This document shows positions 1-10,604 of a stretch of DNA of 25,831 nucleotides, one piece after another. A model generated the notes under the pieces. It did no database searches. It was not told the origin of the DNA and saw only the letters and a list, made by a program, of their open reading frames with translations. Position 1 is the first letter of the stretch. Every line of letters begins with the position of its first letter. The stretch spans positions 1 to 25,831 of the forward strand of contig JAOAGA010000011.1 in NCBI GenBank assembly GCA_026415985.1, in the 5' to 3' direction. The DNA is from Pseudomonadota bacterium. Its GTDB lineage: Bacteria; CALINM01. The translations under genes were made by a program, and so were the position numbers.

Positions 1-1345
1 GATAGCCCTGACCGATAGCAAAAGGTATTGTATCACCATTATACCAGGGTTTTTTGTATTTTTTTTGTTTCCATTCCGGTGAGGGTACAATCCCTTCCAG
101 CTCACCGGGCAGATTAATTCCTGTTTTTTCTCCCAAACCTAAAATTTTTGCATAGTGAGCTATTTTTTGAGCCCCCAACTTTAGTGCCACTTCGTAAAAG
201 AATACATCACAGGACTCTACCATAGCCTTATGAACATCAACCTGTCCGTGTCCGTGATCTTTCCAGCATCTGAAATCTCTGTTACCCACACGTTTTTTCC
301 CATTGCAGTAAAAATGAGTATTTCTATTTATGATACCTTCTTCCAATCCAGCTATTGCAGTTATAAGTTTAAAGGTTGAGCCCGGTGGGAATATGCCCTG
401 AATTGCCTTATTTTGCAGAGGGTGAAAGGGATTTTTTACAATATTTGACCATTCCTGTGAAGGAAAACCTCTGACAAATATATTGGGGTCAAAATTGGGA
501 TGAGAAACAAGAGCAAAGATCTCCCCGGTCTTAGGCGACATGGCTATCACCGCACCGTTTTTATCAGCCATAGCTTTTTCTGCTGATTCCTGTAACTTCC
601 AGTCAAGGGTTAGTTTTACGCTTCCCCCTGAAACAGGGTCTAATTTATAAAGTACCTTTTTCTTTCTCCCAGCTGCATCTACTTCTACTTTCTCAACGCC
701 GTCAAAACCTCTTATATAATCTTCCAGTTGTTTTTCCAAACCGTATTTACCTATTTTGGATCCCATGGGATAATTTTTTTTAAGTTTTTCTACCTCTTTA
801 TCCGTTATTTGTGAAACATAGCCAAGCAAGTGAGAAGCGAAATTTTTGTAAGGATAACTTCTCTCAGATTTATAATTTATTTTCACACCCTTTAATTTCC
901 ATTTTAATGCTTCTATTGATACAATCTGAGTTCTGTCCAAATTTTCATATAAAACTACAGGATAAAACTTAGGGGTAATCCTTGATTTTTCCGAATAGTC
1001 CTTTAAAACGGCCTCTTTAGTTTTGTTAAAGATTTTTGAGATCTCATTAAAAACCTCATCACTGTTAATTAACTCTTCCCTGATTATTTCCAATTGAAAG
1101 GTAGGAGAGCTGGAAGCAATAATATGACCGGTTCTGTCATAAATTATTCCTCTTGGTGCAGGAATTTTCAGGTTCCTGATTCTGTTTTTTTCGGCAAGTT
1201 CAAGATAGTAGGAATGAAAAATTATCTGCAAAAACCAGAATCTTACTATCAGCAAGATAGAAATTATTGCAATTGCATTTATTATAAGTGCTAATCGTTT
1301 TTCTAAGAGTGGATGACTGTCAAGGGTTATGTGAATCTTTTTCAT
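1..1345 (-). CDS. mrdA: Penicillin-binding protein 2 (peptidoglycan transpeptidase), C-terminus missing
   Basis: This is the class B penicillin-binding protein that cross-links peptidoglycan during side-wall elongation with RodA and MreBCD. About 448 codons are visible in one open minus-strand frame; the gene runs off the left edge, so the KTG box and the end are not seen. A short cytoplasmic stretch is followed by one membrane anchor at about residues 18-40, then the dimerisation domain containing the PAPRGIIYDR motif, then the transpeptidase domain. The active-site SxxK motif is PPGSTFK, with Ser323 and Lys326 (Ser codon at 377-379). The second motif is SCD, with Ser378. The start ATG overlaps the mreD stop codon as ATGA, so the genes are translationally coupled. 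Order mreB-mreC-mreD-mrdA is the classic elongasome operon, and rodA would be expected beyond the edge. Identity is strong; only the missing C-terminus limits it. Confidence 0.95.
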   Translation of the reverse strand, partial: MKKIHITLDSHPLLEKRLALIINAIAIISILLIVRFWFLQIIFHSYYLELAEKNRIRNLKIPAPRGIIYDRTGHIIASSSPTFQLEIIREELINSDEVFNEISKIFNKTKEAVLKDYSEKSRITPKFYPVVLYENLDRTQIVSIEALKWKLKGVKINYKSERSYPYKNFASHLLGYVSQITDKEVEKLKKNYPMGSKIGKYGLEKQLEDYIRGFDGVEKVEVDAAGRKKKVLYKLDPVSGGSVKLTLDWKLQESAEKAMADKNGAVIAMSPKTGEIFALVSHPNFDPNIFVRGFPSQEWSNIVKNPFHPLQNKAIQGIFPPGSTFKLITAIAGLEEGIINRNTHFYCNGKKRVGNRDFRCWKDHGHGQVDVHKAMVESCDVFFYEVALKLGAQKIAHYAKILGLGEKTGINLPGELEGIVPSPEWKQKKYKKPWYNGDTIPFAIGQGY

Positions 1346-1815
1346 ATTTTTTTTGCTACTGCGAAAGAAAGATAGTTTACAAGCTTAATCAGGTAAAAGG
1401 ATACAACTCCGCCTGAAAGAGCGTATATCAGTATATAAAGGAAAACATTTTGATCGATTTTTATATCCTTTGAGTTTAAGAAGAAGAGCAACAAAGCTTT
1501 AATAAAAAGCATTGATGTTGTAATGATTAATAAGAACGGTTTTGAATTTATGTGAAAGGTATTTTTAAATAGCGAGACCAAAAGATATACTAAAAGAGCA
1601 AAATTAATGTTTATAAGTACAAAACCCTGGGACAGACCTGTTAACAGAGCAAAAAAGACGGTAAAAAAAACAGAACTTATACCCCCATAAGTTACAGAAA
1701 ATATAGTAGCAGGAATGAGAATATCAAATTTGATGAGAAAATAGGAGCTAAAATAGCTTAAAGATTCCAAAATTATAAAAAAAATGTAAAAAAATACATA
1801 ACCTATAAATTTCAT
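1342..1815 (-). CDS. mreD: Rod shape-determining protein MreD
   Basis: A 157-residue, very hydrophobic protein with about five predicted membrane segments and almost no soluble part, the usual size and character of MreD. MreD is an inner-membrane component of the Rod complex that links MreC and the PBP2/RodA synthase to MreB filaments. MreD sequences are poorly conserved, so the call rests on length, hydrophobicity and position. It lies between mreC, whose stop it overlaps by 4 bp at 1812-1815, and mrdA, which starts inside its stop codon. Nothing looks truncated. Confidence 0.9.
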   Translation of the reverse strand: MKFIGYVFFYIFFIILESLSYFSSYFLIKFDILIPATIFSVTYGGISSVFFTVFFALLTGLSQGFVLININFALLVYLLVSLFKNTFHINSKPFLLIITTSMLFIKALLLFFLNSKDIKIDQNVFLYILIYALSGGVVSFYLIKLVNYLSFAVAKKI

Positions 1816-2627
1816 TTTGATCTTTTATAATCCTTAACAACCATTACTTCTTTTAATCGCAAAACATCAACATATGGAATAACAAATGCTTCAAGAAAAT
1901 AGGAGCCGAAGGGTTTATTAATCTCCACTATATAGCCAACGGGGATCCCCTGGGGGAAACTGTTATCAAATCCTGAAGTTATTAGTGTTTCTCCGGGAGA
2001 GAACTCTTCATATTTAGGAACATAGTTTAGTTTGAGAACAGATGTGCCTGTTCCCGATACAAGGGCGAGTATATCGGATTTTTCACCTCTGACATCACAG
2101 GCAAAATCCTGATCCACAAGTAATATTATCTTGGATGTCTTTTCATAGACTTCTGAGATCTTCCCTACTAATCCATCTTTGGTTATGACAGGCATCCCCG
2201 CTTTGAACCCAAGATCAGCACCACCATCTATTATCAGAAATTGATGCCAGAGCATAGGATTTCTGCCCACAACTTTGGTTACAGTAATCGAAAAGGGATA
2301 GTTTTCTTTAAGTTTTTCTAACTTCAGTTGACCTTCAAGGTCTTCAATCTGCCTTTTCATAAGCAGAATTTCTGCCTGCAAAACTTCATTTTCCCGTTTA
2401 ACGGACTGAAGATCTTCGTATGCTTTTGAAAGACCGAGAACCTTTTCTTTTTTCTCGCCTATGTATATAATTGTCTTATTTATAAGATAGGCTGGATATA
2501 TAAAAAACCTTAAAAAAGATATATTCTCCCCTGATTTATATCTATTTGAAAAGACTAAATAAAACAAATTAAAAGCTAAAAGGATAATTAAAAGGACATA
2601 GAACGTCCTTTTTAATCTTCCATGCAT
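1812..2627 (-). CDS. mreC: Rod shape-determining protein MreC
   Basis: MreC is a bitopic inner-membrane protein whose periplasmic part scaffolds PBP2 and the elongation machinery. The 271-residue product has one N-terminal membrane helix at about residues 8-28. A charged coiled coil follows at about 65-105 (many Glu/Lys/Leu), then a beta-rich periplasmic domain that includes the family-typical stretches VVGRNP, KAGMPVITKDGLVGKI and VSGTG. Length is normal. It begins one base after the mreB stop codon and overlaps mreD, so it is co-transcribed with both. The start Met-His-Gly-Arg places a short positive segment before the membrane helix, as expected. Confidence 0.95.
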   Translation of the reverse strand: MHGRLKRTFYVLLIILLAFNLFYLVFSNRYKSGENISFLRFFIYPAYLINKTIIYIGEKKEKVLGLSKAYEDLQSVKRENEVLQAEILLMKRQIEDLEGQLKLEKLKENYPFSITVTKVVGRNPMLWHQFLIIDGGADLGFKAGMPVITKDGLVGKISEVYEKTSKIILLVDQDFACDVRGEKSDILALVSGTGTSVLKLNYVPKYEEFSPGETLITSGFDNSFPQGIPVGYIVEINKPFGSYFLEAFVIPYVDVLRLKEVMVVKDYKRSK

Positions 2628-2628
2628 A

Positions 2629-3756
<1,128 letters not shown>

Positions 3757-3789
3757 TTATGACATAATCCATTGATTAACCATGACCGA

Positions 3790-3818
3790 TTGCCTTTATT
3801 TTTATAAGTTAATATAAT
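3790..3818 (+). promoter_or_regulatory. Sigma-70-type promoter of the rRNA methyltransferase gene
   Basis: TTGCCT (3790-3795) and a perfect TATAAT (3813-3818) are separated by 17 bases. The predicted transcription start near 3825 leaves only about 12 bases before the ATG at 3837, and no Shine-Dalgarno sequence is visible there. The transcript would therefore have an extremely short leader. Confidence 0.6.
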
Positions 3819-3836
3819 TTAAAAATCGGTTTTAAC

Positions 3837-5012
3837 ATGAAAAAGGTGAGACTGAACAAAAAGTTTGTTCCAAAAGCCTTTTATCTCTGGATTTTTTCAA
3901 ATGAGATAGAGGACAGGTTAAGTAAGTATGAAGCGGGGGAACTTGTTGAAGTCTATCTTGCAAACGGAAAGTTTTACTGTATAGGTTATATAAATCCAAA
4001 ATCTCTTATTGCAATTAGAATATTATCGTTTGTTCAAAGAGATATAGATAAAGATTTCTTTATAGAACGAATCGAGACCGCCTATAAACACAGAGAATTA
4101 ATTAATTATACCGGTTTTGATGCCTACAGACTTTGTTACAGCGAAAGCGATTTTTTGCCCGGCCTTATCATAGATAAATATAATAAATTCTTTGTCGTTC
4201 AGACATTAACTGCGGGTATGGATAAGATATATCCGGTTGTTAAAGAGATTTTAATAGAAAAGTTTAAGCCGGAAGGGATAATTCTGAAAAATGATTCTAA
4301 CTTCAGAACATTGGAAGGCATTGAAAAAAATGTTAGTGTTGATTATGGAAAATACGAGGATACGATTGTCATAGACGAAAAAGGTGTTAAATACACCCTG
4401 AATTTGTTATCGGGACAAAAAACAGGATTTTTCCTCGACCAAAGGGAAAACAGGATATATTTAAGGAACCTTCTGAAAAACAGGATAATTAATAAGATTC
4501 TTGATTGTTTTTCCTATTCGGGAGGTTGGGCCTTTAGTGCAGGCATATCTTCCGACGGAGAGATTATTTGCGTTGATTCCTCAGAGGGAGCCATTCAGTT
4601 AATAAAGAAAAATTCAGAAATTAACAGAAGAAGAGTAACTGTCTTTAAAGAAGATGTTTTTGACTTTCTTAAGAAATCTCACACAAGAGGAGAAAAATTT
4701 GATTGTATTATACTCGATCCACCTGCCTTTATTAAAAGCAGGTCAAAGATAAAAGAAGGGTTAAAAGGCTATAAGGAGATAAACCAGAGAGCCATGAGAC
4801 TACTTAGTAAAGGTGGTTTACTTGTGACTGCATCTTGTTCTCACCATATGGAAAGGGAACAATTCATACAAATGCTTAAGGATTGTGCTAATGATTCAAA
4901 AAGGAGTTTCAGAGTTGTTCACAGAGGTTATCAGGCTCCTGATCATCCTATTTTGTTGAACATGCCAGAGACAGATTATCTTAAAGTAGTTTTTCTTGAA
5001 AATATTGATTGA
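3837..5012 (+). CDS. rlmI: Class I SAM-dependent rRNA (cytosine-C5) methyltransferase, RlmI family
   Basis: A 391-residue protein with the RlmI architecture: an N-terminal PUA-like RNA-binding domain (about 1-70), a central domain, and a C-terminal Rossmann methyltransferase. The family signature GFFLDQREN is at 197-205, SAM motif I (DCFSYSGGWAF) at 223-233, motif IV DPPAF at 294-298, and motif VI TASCS with the probable catalytic Cys334. In E. coli RlmI makes m5C1962 in 23S rRNA; the same target is inferred here, but paralogues with other targets (RlmK-like) exist. It is monocistronic. The ATG is preceded by a good promoter but no Shine-Dalgarno, and the PUA domain begins directly after the start, so a later start is unlikely. 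Confidence 0.85.
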   Translation: MKKVRLNKKFVPKAFYLWIFSNEIEDRLSKYEAGELVEVYLANGKFYCIGYINPKSLIAIRILSFVQRDIDKDFFIERIETAYKHRELINYTGFDAYRLCYSESDFLPGLIIDKYNKFFVVQTLTAGMDKIYPVVKEILIEKFKPEGIILKNDSNFRTLEGIEKNVSVDYGKYEDTIVIDEKGVKYTLNLLSGQKTGFFLDQRENRIYLRNLLKNRIINKILDCFSYSGGWAFSAGISSDGEIICVDSSEGAIQLIKKNSEINRRRVTVFKEDVFDFLKKSHTRGEKFDCIILDPPAFIKSRSKIKEGLKGYKEINQRAMRLLSKGGLLVTASCSHHMEREQFIQMLKDCANDSKRSFRVVHRGYQAPDHPILLNMPETDYLKVVFLENID

Positions 5013-5072
5013 TAGTCTTGATAGCTAAAAGGCGGTTAAGAATCTTTGTTTAAGAACTGAATGTTTTTTAAG

Positions 5073-5145
<73 letters not shown>

Positions 5146-5158
5146 AGATTATTTTATG

Positions 5159-5188
5159 ATATTACAATTTGAGAAGGCTTTTAGTCAA
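5159..5188 (-). promoter_or_regulatory. Promoter of tRNA-Ala
   Basis: On the minus strand TTGACT (5183-5188) and TAATAT (5159-5164) are 18 bases apart. The -10 element ends 13 bases before the first base of the mature tRNA, a normal distance for a short 5' leader removed by RNase P. Confidence 0.65.
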
Positions 5189-5263
5189 GAAAAATCATTG
5201 AAACAGGATATTTTTAACAGAAAAGGCAAGTTAAAATCTGATTTTTCTTAGAAAAGAATTGTG

Positions 5264-5299
5264 AAGTTAAGTTTTTAAAAAATTTGTTATTCTTAACTT
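5264..5299. repeat. Inverted repeat upstream of the gatC promoter
   Basis: AAGTTAAG (5264-5271) and CTTAACTT (5292-5299) form an 8-bp inverted repeat with a 20-base, A/T-only-rich spacer. A third partial copy, AAGTTAA, lies at 5229-5235. The repeat ends 22 bases before the gatC -35 box. It could be a paired regulator site, but in such A/T-rich DNA chance is plausible. The rest of the 248-base gene-free stretch 5146-5393 holds only the two divergent promoters and the gatC ribosome binding site. Confidence 0.3.
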
Positions 5300-5320
5300 A
5301 AGCGGAGAATATGATTACCG

Positions 5321-5350
5321 TTTACAGAGATTGTTTTTTTCTGCTATCAT
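5321..5350 (+). promoter_or_regulatory. Promoter of the gatCAB operon
   Basis: TTTACA (5321-5326) and TATCAT (5345-5350) are 18 bases apart. The -10 element ends about 43 bases before the gatC ATG, and a strong Shine-Dalgarno (GAGGAGG, about 5383-5389) lies between. It is the last clear promoter before the 15.5-kb gene run, although weaker internal promoters may exist. Confidence 0.6.
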
Positions 5351-5393
5351 TAAAACGTTTTTCTAAGCATAAAAAGGATACAGAGGAGGTTTT

Positions 5394-5684
5394 ATGCCCG
5401 AAATAAACAAGGATCTTGTTAAATATGTGGCAGGACTTGCAAGATTAGCCTTTGATGAGACAGAACTGGAAGATTTTACTAATAAATTTAAAAATATTCT
5501 GAATTATGTTGAAAAATTGGGTGAATTAAATGTGGAAGATGTTTCTCCTACCTATCATCCAATGCCTGTAAATTATGCCATGAGGGAAGATATTGTGAAA
5601 AAATCTCTGGACGTTGAGAGGGCGCTTTTAAATGCACCAGACAGAAAGGATGATTTTTTTAGAGTTCCTAAGGTAGTTGATTAA
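5394..5684 (+). CDS. gatC: Asp-tRNA(Asn)/Glu-tRNA(Gln) amidotransferase subunit C
   Basis: GatC is the small subunit that wraps around and stabilises the GatA-GatB interface of the tRNA-dependent amidotransferase. The 96-residue product has normal length. Its opening VKYVAGLARLAFDE corresponds to the family's LAxLARLxxxxxE start, and its later part has PTYHPMPV and MREDIV, matching the usual P..HP....LREDxV pattern. The ATG has an excellent Shine-Dalgarno and its own promoter. It is immediately followed by gatA and gatB, the standard cluster. Confidence 0.96.
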   Translation: MPEINKDLVKYVAGLARLAFDETELEDFTNKFKNILNYVEKLGELNVEDVSPTYHPMPVNYAMREDIVKKSLDVERALLNAPDRKDDFFRVPKVVD

Positions 5685-5694
5685 AGGGGGAATG

Positions 5695-7152
5695 ATGGAG
5701 TTAAAGGACTTAAGTCTTTCTAAGATATCAGAACTACTTGACAAAAAAGAGACAACTTCAAGAGAGATAACAGAGGTTTTTCTTAAAAAGATAGAAGAGA
5801 TGGATAAAAAAACCAATGCCTTCATTACGGTCTGTTATGAAAGGGCGGTTGATATGGCAGATACTGCCGATAAAAGGCGGGCTAAAGGAGAGAGAGGCAG
5901 ATTTTTAGGAGTGCCGATCGCTGTTAAGGACAATATATGCACTGAAGATATTAAAACAACCTGTGCTTCAAAAATATTACACAATTTTATACCACCCTAT
6001 TCCGCTACGGTAGTTGAAAAACTCCTTCAGAAGGGTGCAGTAATACTTGGGAAGACAAACATGGATGAGTTTGCTATGGGCTCGTCAAATGAGACTTCTT
6101 ATTTTGGACCTGTGAGAAATCCCTGGGATTTGGAAAGGATTCCCGGGGGTAGTAGCGGGGGAAGTGCGGTGTCTGTAGCAGGGTTGGAATCCCCTGCCTC
6201 TTTGGGCAGTGATACCGGTGGGTCAATAAGACAACCTGCCAGTCTCTGTGGTGTTGTGGGGCTAAAGCCTACCTATGGTAGAGTTAGCAGGTTTGGACTT
6301 ATTGCCTTTGGTTCTTCTTTAGACCAGATTGGTCCACTTACCCGGAATGTCAGAGATTGTGCTTTACTTCTTGAAGAGATTGCAGGCTATGACGAGAAAG
6401 ATTCAACTTCACTTCCTGTTGAGGTTCCGCAGTATAGCTCACTTCTTACGGGAAATATAAAGGGGTTAAAACTTGGTGTTCCTAAGGAGTATTTTATTGA
6501 AGGGATGGAAGAAGGTGTTACAAAAAGAATAAAAGAGGCAATAGAGGTTTTCAAATCATTAGGTGCTGAGATAGTAGATATTAGTCTTCCCCATACTGAT
6601 TATGGTATAGCAGTTTATTATCTTATAGCTACCGCAGAAGCGAGCTCAAATCTGGCAAGGTTTGATGGGGTTAAATACGGTTATAGGGCTGAAGGATTAA
6701 AGGATTTGAAAGAGATGTATATCAAAACCAAAAAAGAAGGTTTTGGAGAAGAGGTAAAAAGAAGAATTATGTTAGGGACCTTTTCTCTCGCCTCTGGTTA
6801 CTATGATGCTTATTACAACAGGGCAAGCAAAGTAAGAACACTGATCAAAAGAGATTTTGAAAAGGCCTTTGAAAAGGTTGATGCTATAATTTGTCCAACC
6901 TCTCCTACTACTGCCTTTAAATTAGGGGAGAAGACCGGAGATCCCATCAAGATGTATTTATCTGATGTTTTTACAATAAATGTTAATCTGGCGGGAGTTC
7001 CTGCCATATCAATACCCTGTGGTTTTGATGAAAAGAATCTTCCCGTTGGTATCCAGATTATCGGCGATTATTTAAAAGAAGCAGATATTATGAATATTGC
7101 CCATGCCTATGAAAAGGCGGTAAGCGGTTTTAGGTTTTCTCCTTTTATTTAA
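5695..7152 (+). CDS. gatA: Asp-tRNA(Asn)/Glu-tRNA(Gln) amidotransferase subunit A
   Basis: GatA is the amidase that hydrolyses glutamine and delivers ammonia to GatB. It carries the amidase signature with its Ser-cisSer-Lys triad: the Lys in VAVKDN-type context (PIAVKDNIC), the GGSSGGSA loop and [15 protein letters not shown]. At 485 residues it is full length. I chose ATG 5695 because it yields the usual N-terminus ([10 protein letters not shown]) and lies 4 bases after the G-rich AAAGGGGG ribosome site. ATG 5692 is also possible, while a TTG at 5677 would lie within gatC. The gene begins about 10 bases after gatC and ends 16 bases before gatB, so the three subunits are co-expressed. Confidence 0.97.
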   Translation: MELKDLSLSKISELLDKKETTSREITEVFLKKIEEMDKKTNAFITVCYERAVDMADTADKRRAKGERGRFLGVPIAVKDNICTEDIKTTCASKILHNFIPPYSATVVEKLLQKGAVILGKTNMDEFAMGSSNETSYFGPVRNPWDLERIPGGSSGGSAVSVAGLESPASLGSDTGGSIRQPASLCGVVGLKPTYGRVSRFGLIAFGSSLDQIGPLTRNVRDCALLLEEIAGYDEKDSTSLPVEVPQYSSLLTGNIKGLKLGVPKEYFIEGMEEGVTKRIKEAIEVFKSLGAEIVDISLPHTDYGIAVYYLIATAEASSNLARFDGVKYGYRAEGLKDLKEMYIKTKKEGFGEEVKRRIMLGTFSLASGYYDAYYNRASKVRTLIKRDFEKAFEKVDAIICPTSPTTAFKLGEKTGDPIKMYLSDVFTINVNLAGVPAISIPCGFDEKNLPVGIQIIGDYLKEADIMNIAHAYEKAVSGFRFSPFI

Positions 7153-7168
7153 AAAACGGAGGTATTTG

Positions 7169-8605
7169 ATGTCATACGAAGCGGTTATAGGGCTCGAGGT
7201 GCATGCCCAGTTACTTACAGACAGTAAGATTTTTTGTAATTGTTCTACTAAGTTTGGCTCAAACCCTAATTCACAGGTATGTCCCATTTGTTTAGGGATG
7301 CCGGGTGTTTTGCCTAAACTTAATAAAAGGGTAGTTGAGTTTGCGGTTATGCTTGGACTTGCTACAAACTGCAGGATAAATAAAAGCTCTTTATTTGCAA
7401 GAAAAAACTATTTTTATCCTGATTTGCCAAAGGGCTATCAGATTTCCCAGTATGAGTTACCAATCTGTGAGAACGGCTATATTATTATAAAGGTTAAGGG
7501 AGAGGAAAAACGTATTGGTATTACAAGAATCCACATGGAAGAAGATGCGGGTAAGCTAATTCACGAAGGTGGGGCAAGTCTGGTAGATTTAAACAGAACA
7601 GGAACCCCGCTTCTCGAGATAGTTAGTGAACCTGATCTAAGAACCGCCGAAGAGGCGGTTGCCTATCTAAAGGAGTTAAGACAGATCTTACTTTATTTAG
7701 GTATCTGTGACGGTAACATGGAAGAGGGAAGCTTCCGGTGTGATGCCAATGTGTCTGTCAGAAAAGCGGGGGAGACAAGGTTCGGAACCAAAGCTGAACT
7801 TAAAAATATAAACTCTTTTAGATTTATTCAAAGGGCAATTGAGTATGAGATAGAAAGGCAGATAGATCTTATAGAAAGCGGTGGCAGGGTAGTTCAGGAG
7901 ACCCGGTTATTTGATTCTTCGAAGGGTATTACAATCTCAATGAGAGGTAAAGAAGAAGCCCATGATTACAGATACTTTCCTGATCCCGATTTAATGCCCG
8001 TAAGTTTTGATGAAGGTTTTGTTGAAGAGATAAAGGCGAAACTACCGGAAATTCCCTATGATAAGAGAAGGAGGTTTATTAATGAATATAATCTCCCTGA
8101 GTATGATGTGGAGATAATCACAACCGATAGAGATATAGCAGATTTTTTTGAGGAAACTGCCAGATTATTTAATAATCCGAAGACAATAAGCAATTTTATA
8201 ATGACAGAAATTTTAAAGGAGCTTAACGAGAAAAAGATAGGGATAAGAGATACAAAAATAACCGCATCGCTTTTGGCTAAATTACTGACCTTGCTGAACG
8301 AAAACAAGATAAACACAAACGGGGCAAGGGCAATATTACCAAAGGTTATGGAATCAGGCAGAGATCCGGAAAGCTTTATAGAGGAGTTAGGGCTTGCTCA
8401 GATATCAAATGAAGATGAGATTCTGAAAATGATAGATGAGGTGTTAAAAGAAAATCAAAAGGAGTTGCAGGAATATCTTTCAGGTAAAGATAAACTTTTT
8501 GCCTTTTTCGTTGGACAGGTAATGAAAAAAAGCAGAGGAAAAGCAAACCCGAAACTTTTAAACGAGCTTATAAAAAAGAGGTTAGATGAGTTAGCAAGTA
8601 AATGA
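7169..8605 (+). CDS. gatB: Asp-tRNA(Asn)/Glu-tRNA(Gln) amidotransferase subunit B
   Basis: GatB binds the mischarged tRNA, activates its side-chain carboxylate with ATP and amidates it. The 478-residue product has the family opening [14 protein letters not shown] Cys cluster follows (FCNCS and CPICLGMPG; zinc site), then [16 protein letters not shown], [17 protein letters not shown] residues, and [15 protein letters not shown]-terminal YqeY-like helical domain (about 330-478) contacts the tRNA elbow. ATG 7169 is preceded by CGGAGG at good spacing; a TTG directly before it (7166) is less likely. The tRNA-Gln at 22565 has a U1-A72 first pair, the kind recognised by bacterial GatCAB, so Glu-tRNA(Gln) is a likely substrate, but this depends on whether the genome lacks GlnRS. 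Confidence 0.98.
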   Translation: MSYEAVIGLEVHAQLLTDSKIFCNCSTKFGSNPNSQVCPICLGMPGVLPKLNKRVVEFAVMLGLATNCRINKSSLFARKNYFYPDLPKGYQISQYELPICENGYIIIKVKGEEKRIGITRIHMEEDAGKLIHEGGASLVDLNRTGTPLLEIVSEPDLRTAEEAVAYLKELRQILLYLGICDGNMEEGSFRCDANVSVRKAGETRFGTKAELKNINSFRFIQRAIEYEIERQIDLIESGGRVVQETRLFDSSKGITISMRGKEEAHDYRYFPDPDLMPVSFDEGFVEEIKAKLPEIPYDKRRRFINEYNLPEYDVEIITTDRDIADFFEETARLFNNPKTISNFIMTEILKELNEKKIGIRDTKITASLLAKLLTLLNENKINTNGARAILPKVMESGRDPESFIEELGLAQISNEDEILKMIDEVLKENQKELQEYLSGKDKLFAFFVGQVMKKSRGKANPKLLNELIKKRLDELASK

Positions 8606-8609
8606 GCTA

Positions 8610-10604
8610 ATGGAATTTCTTGAAATAATAGAGCTGATTTTTATTGTTTCAGCGATTATTGTTTTTATCTTAACCAAGGTTAATATACCGTCACTTGTTG
8701 GCTTCCTCACCGCAGGAATATTGATAGGTCCATCAAGTCTTGGTCTCGTAGGAAATAGTCACAACATAGAGATTATAGCCGAAATTGGGGTTGTCCTTCT
8801 TCTTTTCTCCATAGGGATCGAGTTTTCCTTAAAAAAATTATTGAGAATAAAAAAGATTGTCTTTGGTGGCGGTTTACTTCAGGTCTTTATTACTACTTTT
8901 TTTGTGTTTCTGATTAGTTTTTATTTTTTTAAAAATATAAAGATTTCTATTTTTCTGAGTTTTCTGATCTCTTTAAGTAGTACCGCTGTAATATTAAAGA
9001 TTCTCACAGAAAAGGGCGAGTTAGACACACCTCAGGGAAGGACTATGGTTGGTATCCTTATCTTTCAGGACCTTTTCGTTGTGGTTATCATGCTTCTTAT
9101 CCCCATACTTGCCGGCGGAGACATTACTTTTAAAGAAATTTTTCTTAAAATTTTCAAGGCGGGGTTAATAATTTTGTTTGTTATGGTTGGTTCAAGATTT
9201 GTTTTTCCCTATTTTCTTCATCAGATTGTTAAAACAAAAAGCAGAGAGCTTTTTATAATCACCTTGATAGTAATTTGTTTAGGCATAGCAATTTTAACTT
9301 CCTATGCAGGGTTGTCTCTTGCGCTTGGTGCCTTTCTTGCAGGACTTATAATATCAGAATCAGAGTATGCCCATCAGGCATTGTCGGACATAATACCCTT
9401 TAAAGAGAGCTTTATGGGGCTATTTTTTGTATCAGTTGGTATGCTTATGAATCTTAGCTTTGTTTATAAAAATTTTTTTATAATATTTTTAGGATTGTGT
9501 ATAGTTGTTTTGATAAAAATTTTAGCCCTTTTAATAATCGGCTACCTTCTTAATCTGTCCCAAAGAGTATCTATAATTACTGCATTTAGCCTTTCTCAGG
9601 TGGGAGAGTTTTCTTTTGTTCTTGCTTTTTCCGGAAAGAGCTCTAACTTAATCTCAGATGATATATATCAGATTATCTTATCCATAACAGTTATAACCAT
9701 GATCTTGTCACCCTTTATGATAAACCTATCCTATAAAATTTCTGAAAACTTAAGTATCTCAAACTTTCTGAAAAATTTTTATAAAAAATCAAAAGATACT
9801 GATGATACAAAATCTTTAAAAAAGACAGATCATATAATAATAATTGGTTTTGGTCTTAACGGAAAGAATTTAGCTAAAATTTTAAAAGAGTTAAACATCC
9901 CCTACGTTATTCTTGAGATGAACAGTGTAACAGTTACAGAGATGAAAAAAAGAGGAGAGCCCATATATTTTGGAGATGGAACAAGCATTGAGGTTCTGAA
10001 ACATTTGGGTATAGATAAAGCAAGGGCAGTTGTTGTAGCCATATCAGATCCTTCTGCCACAAGGAGAATCGTATCTATTATCAGAAAGGAAAATAACAGT
10101 GTATACATCTTAGTCAGAACAAGATACGTAGCAGAGATTGAAGACTTAAAAAAGTTAGGGGCAACAGAAGTAATCCCCGAAGAGTTTGAAACTTCCATAG
10201 AGTTATCTGCAAGGGTTCTTAAATACTATCATTTTCCTACCAATGTTATTCTCGATATGGCAGAAAAATTAAGAAAAGACAGCTATAAAGTCCTCAGAAA
10301 AACAAATGTTCCCAAACATAGCTTATATGATCATTCCTTTGCACTGAAAGAGCTTGAGATTGATAGTTACTTGGTAACCAACAGATGTAGTCTGTTGGAT
10401 AGAAGCATAAAAGAGCTGGAAATAAGAAAAAAAACAAATGTTACTATTATTGCAATCAAAAGAGATGAAAATTTAATCGTAAATCCAAATCCGGATTTTA
10501 GATTTTCAGAAAACGACTTAGTGATCTTTGTTGGTAAAGGAAGTGATATCAATAAAGCTGTAGCATATTTTAATGAAGTCTGCGGGGTGGAATGCAAAAT
10601 ATGA
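8610..10604 (+). CDS. Kef-type monovalent cation:proton antiporter (CPA2) with RCK domains
   Basis: A 664-residue inner-membrane protein of the CPA2 family. The first 380 residues form about 12 membrane helices, with the conserved GFLTAGILIGPSSLG region (31-45), the transport-site pair Gln153-Asp154 in a helix, and SLSSTAVILK. A TrkA-N/RCK domain follows: DHIIIIGFGLNGKN contains the dinucleotide-binding GxGxxG at 413-418, and an Asp/Glu-rich Rossmann core runs to about 530. A TrkA-C domain occupies about 580-660. It probably exchanges K+ or Na+ for H+, gated by nucleotide binding to the RCK part. Starts 4 bases after gatB, so it is in the same transcript. No separate ancillary KefF/G subunit is nearby, and the cation cannot be told from sequence. 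Confidence 0.88.
   Translation: MEFLEIIELIFIVSAIIVFILTKVNIPSLVGFLTAGILIGPSSLGLVGNSHNIEIIAEIGVVLLLFSIGIEFSLKKLLRIKKIVFGGGLLQVFITTFFVFLISFYFFKNIKISIFLSFLISLSSTAVILKILTEKGELDTPQGRTMVGILIFQDLFVVVIMLLIPILAGGDITFKEIFLKIFKAGLIILFVMVGSRFVFPYFLHQIVKTKSRELFIITLIVICLGIAILTSYAGLSLALGAFLAGLIISESEYAHQALSDIIPFKESFMGLFFVSVGMLMNLSFVYKNFFIIFLGLCIVVLIKILALLIIGYLLNLSQRVSIITAFSLSQVGEFSFVLAFSGKSSNLISDDIYQIILSITVITMILSPFMINLSYKISENLSISNFLKNFYKKSKDTDDTKSLKKTDHIIIIGFGLNGKNLAKILKELNIPYVILEMNSVTVTEMKKRGEPIYFGDGTSIEVLKHLGIDKARAVVVAISDPSATRRIVSIIRKENNSVYILVRTRYVAEIEDLKKLGATEVIPEEFETSIELSARVLKYYHFPTNVILDMAEKLRKDSYKVLRKTNVPKHSLYDHSFALKELEIDSYLVTNRCSLLDRSIKELEIRKKTNVTIIAIKRDENLIVNPNPDFRFSENDLVIFVGKGSDINKAVAYFNEVCGVECKI

Noticed and set aside
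1094-1294. Plus-strand open frame of 66 codons
   Set aside because: It lies antisense within the PBP2 gene, whose frame, membrane anchor and active-site motifs are clear; its Cys/Tyr-rich product has no family character.
5013-5072. Terminator between the methyltransferase gene and tRNA-Ala
   Set aside because: The repeated TTAAGAA copies are direct, not inverted, so they do not form a hairpin; no other stem of useful length was found.
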